17,500 bases of DNA, from contig CAJNDS010002135.1 in NCBI GenBank assembly GCA_905221605.1, positions 1,177,501-1,195,000 of the forward strand, read 5' to 3'. The notes under the pieces were generated by a model that was given only the letters and a program-made list of their open reading frames with translations, made no database searches and was not told the DNA's origin. A program made the position numbers and the translations under genes. The DNA comes from Symbiodinium natans. Its lineage: Eukaryota > Sar > Dinophyceae > Suessiales > Symbiodiniaceae. How positions within the stretch are numbered: position 1 is the first letter of the stretch; every line of letters starts with the position of its first letter. This document shows, piece after piece, positions 16,673-17,500 of this stretch.

Positions 16673-17036
16673 ATCTTATAAGGGTCCCACGAGTTGTTGC
16701 AGTGGTCATGTTTGGGGCTACGTAACCCGAAAGCCGTTTCTTATACTACCCCGCCCCTAGGTGCCTCCCCACAATTAAGGCTATTTAGGAAAGTTAAGCC
16801 GAATTAAGGTTAGTTAAGGAGACCAATTGAGGTCATTCAAGGGGGGAACCTAGAGGGGGTAGCATAGACGGGGATTGTAGGGGAACCCGTGAGTATCGGA
16901 GTAAGACAATGAAGCTCTGGATCCTATAGGCAGAACCTTAATACAGCCCCTAGATACCCTAATAAGACCCCGAATGTATGCCCCTAATTGTAAAGCATAA
17001 GCCCTACTTAAAGAGACCACTGGGATGTTCCCCCTT
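16673..17036. other. Unique non-coding stretch with AATTAAGG-like words
   Basis: Loosely repeated words (AATTAAGG, AGTTAAGG) at 16772-16840. An 18-bp word at 17020-17037 (CTGGGATGTTCCCCCTTA) also occurs at 15574-15591. No gene recognised. Confidence 0.5.
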
Positions 17037-17050
17037 ACTTGATAAGGCAG

Positions 17051-17130
17051 TCCCCAAACCCCAAACCCTAAACCCCAAACCCCCAAACCCTAAACCCTAA
17101 ACCCCAAACCCTATACCCGAAACCCGAAAC
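17051..17130 (-). repeat. Degenerate CCCTAAA/CCCCAAA array flanked by a 13-bp direct repeat
   Basis: The array is bounded by CTTGATAAGGCAG at 17038-17050 and again at 17131-17143. Confidence 0.85.
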
Positions 17131-17211
17131 CTTGATAAGGCAGAACTGTCTCGCTGGTGCATCCCATCTCCGGCGTCGGCCATCCTTGCCGAGCTTTGCT
17201 CGTTTCTCGCC

Positions 17212-17276
17212 TTAGGGTTTAGGGTTAGGGTGTAGGGTTTAGGGTTTAGGGTATAGGGTTTAGGGTTTAGGGTTTA
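17212..17276 (+). repeat. Telomeric TTTAGGG array
   Basis: About nine units with TTAGGG, TGTAGGG and TATAGGG variants. Confidence 0.93.
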
Positions 17277-17309
17277 GCGCGACTTCACGGATGTTCTCAG
17301 TTACCCTCA

Positions 17310-17329
17310 GGGGGGGGGGGGGGGGGGGG
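17310..17329 (+). repeat. Homopolymer G tract (20 nt)
   Basis: Twenty consecutive G; capable of G-quadruplex formation, and its exact length is prone to sequencing error. Confidence 0.9.
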
Positions 17330-17365
17330 TCCCATGCACCTCATGATGATATACTTGGGCCCCTA

Positions 17366-17442
17366 GAGTCCCTACTATAGCGGCCTTAATAATTAGAATA
17401 GGGCGAGTCCCTACTATAGCGGCCTTGATTATTAGAATAGGG
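17366..17442. repeat. Two-copy 39-bp tandem repeat
   Basis: The unit starts GAGTCCCTACTATAGCGGCC; copies at 17366-17404 and 17405-17442 differ at two positions (TTAATAATT versus TTGATTATT). Confidence 0.92.
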
Positions 17443-17448
17443 TGTTGA

Positions 17449-17500
17449 GGGTTCAGGGTTTAGGGTTTAGGGTTTAGGGGTTTAGGGTTTAGGGTTTAGG
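17449..17500 (+). repeat. Telomeric TTTAGGG array at the window end
   Basis: About seven units running off the right edge in G-strand orientation, as expected for a right chromosome end. Confidence 0.93.

Noticed and set aside
1-17500. Complete telomere-to-telomere minichromosome
   Set aside because: Edge orientation fits, but the same arrays recur throughout in both orientations, and no gene or other chromosomal feature supports it.

Overview
The window looks like nuclear DNA of a dinoflagellate (a Symbiodiniaceae-like alga is my best guess). Three things point there: plant-type TTTAGGG/CCCTAAA telomeric repeats, a retroelement polyprotein of a kind I associate with dinoflagellates, and a possible relic of the dinoflagellate spliced leader in the element's LTRs. 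I see no cellular gene, tRNA or rRNA gene, and no CRISPR array.

Layout. Positions 1-2890 and 12745-17500 are non-coding DNA laced with about two dozen telomeric-repeat blocks. Their orientation mostly alternates: CCCTAAA, then a short GC-rich spacer, then TTTAGGG. Between them are AT and CT microsatellites, a 20-nt G tract and small tandem duplications. The window opens with CCCTAAA and closes with TTTAGGG, the orientation expected of two chromosome ends, but identical blocks occur throughout, so this alone does not prove a complete molecule.

Positions 2891-12744 (9,854 bp) are one complete Ty1/copia-type LTR retrotransposon on the minus strand. It has two 229-bp LTRs that differ at one base, a 5-bp target duplication (CCCTA), a primer-binding site matching the anticodon arm of initiator tRNA-Met (half-tRNA priming, as in Drosophila copia), and a polypurine tract. 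Removing the element and one target copy leaves an in-phase telomeric heptamer array, so it jumped into telomeric repeat DNA.

Coding content on the minus strand: a short Gag N-terminal frame (12453-12184); a 1165-codon frame with Gag, a CCCH and a CCHC zinc finger, two tandem aspartic-protease-like units and the first half of a C5 cytosine-methyltransferase-like domain; and a 1771-codon frame with the rest of that domain, integrase, a 2-oxoglutarate/Fe(II) dioxygenase-like domain, reverse transcriptase, RNase H and a membrane-spanning Cys/His-rich tail. The frames are joined by two +1 shifts, each at a UGA codon. The notable point is one retroelement polyprotein carrying both a DNA-methyltransferase-like and an HxD...H...R dioxygenase-like module, in a lineage known for heavy cytosine methylation and 5-hydroxymethyluracil. 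Whether they act as a writer/modifier pair is inference.
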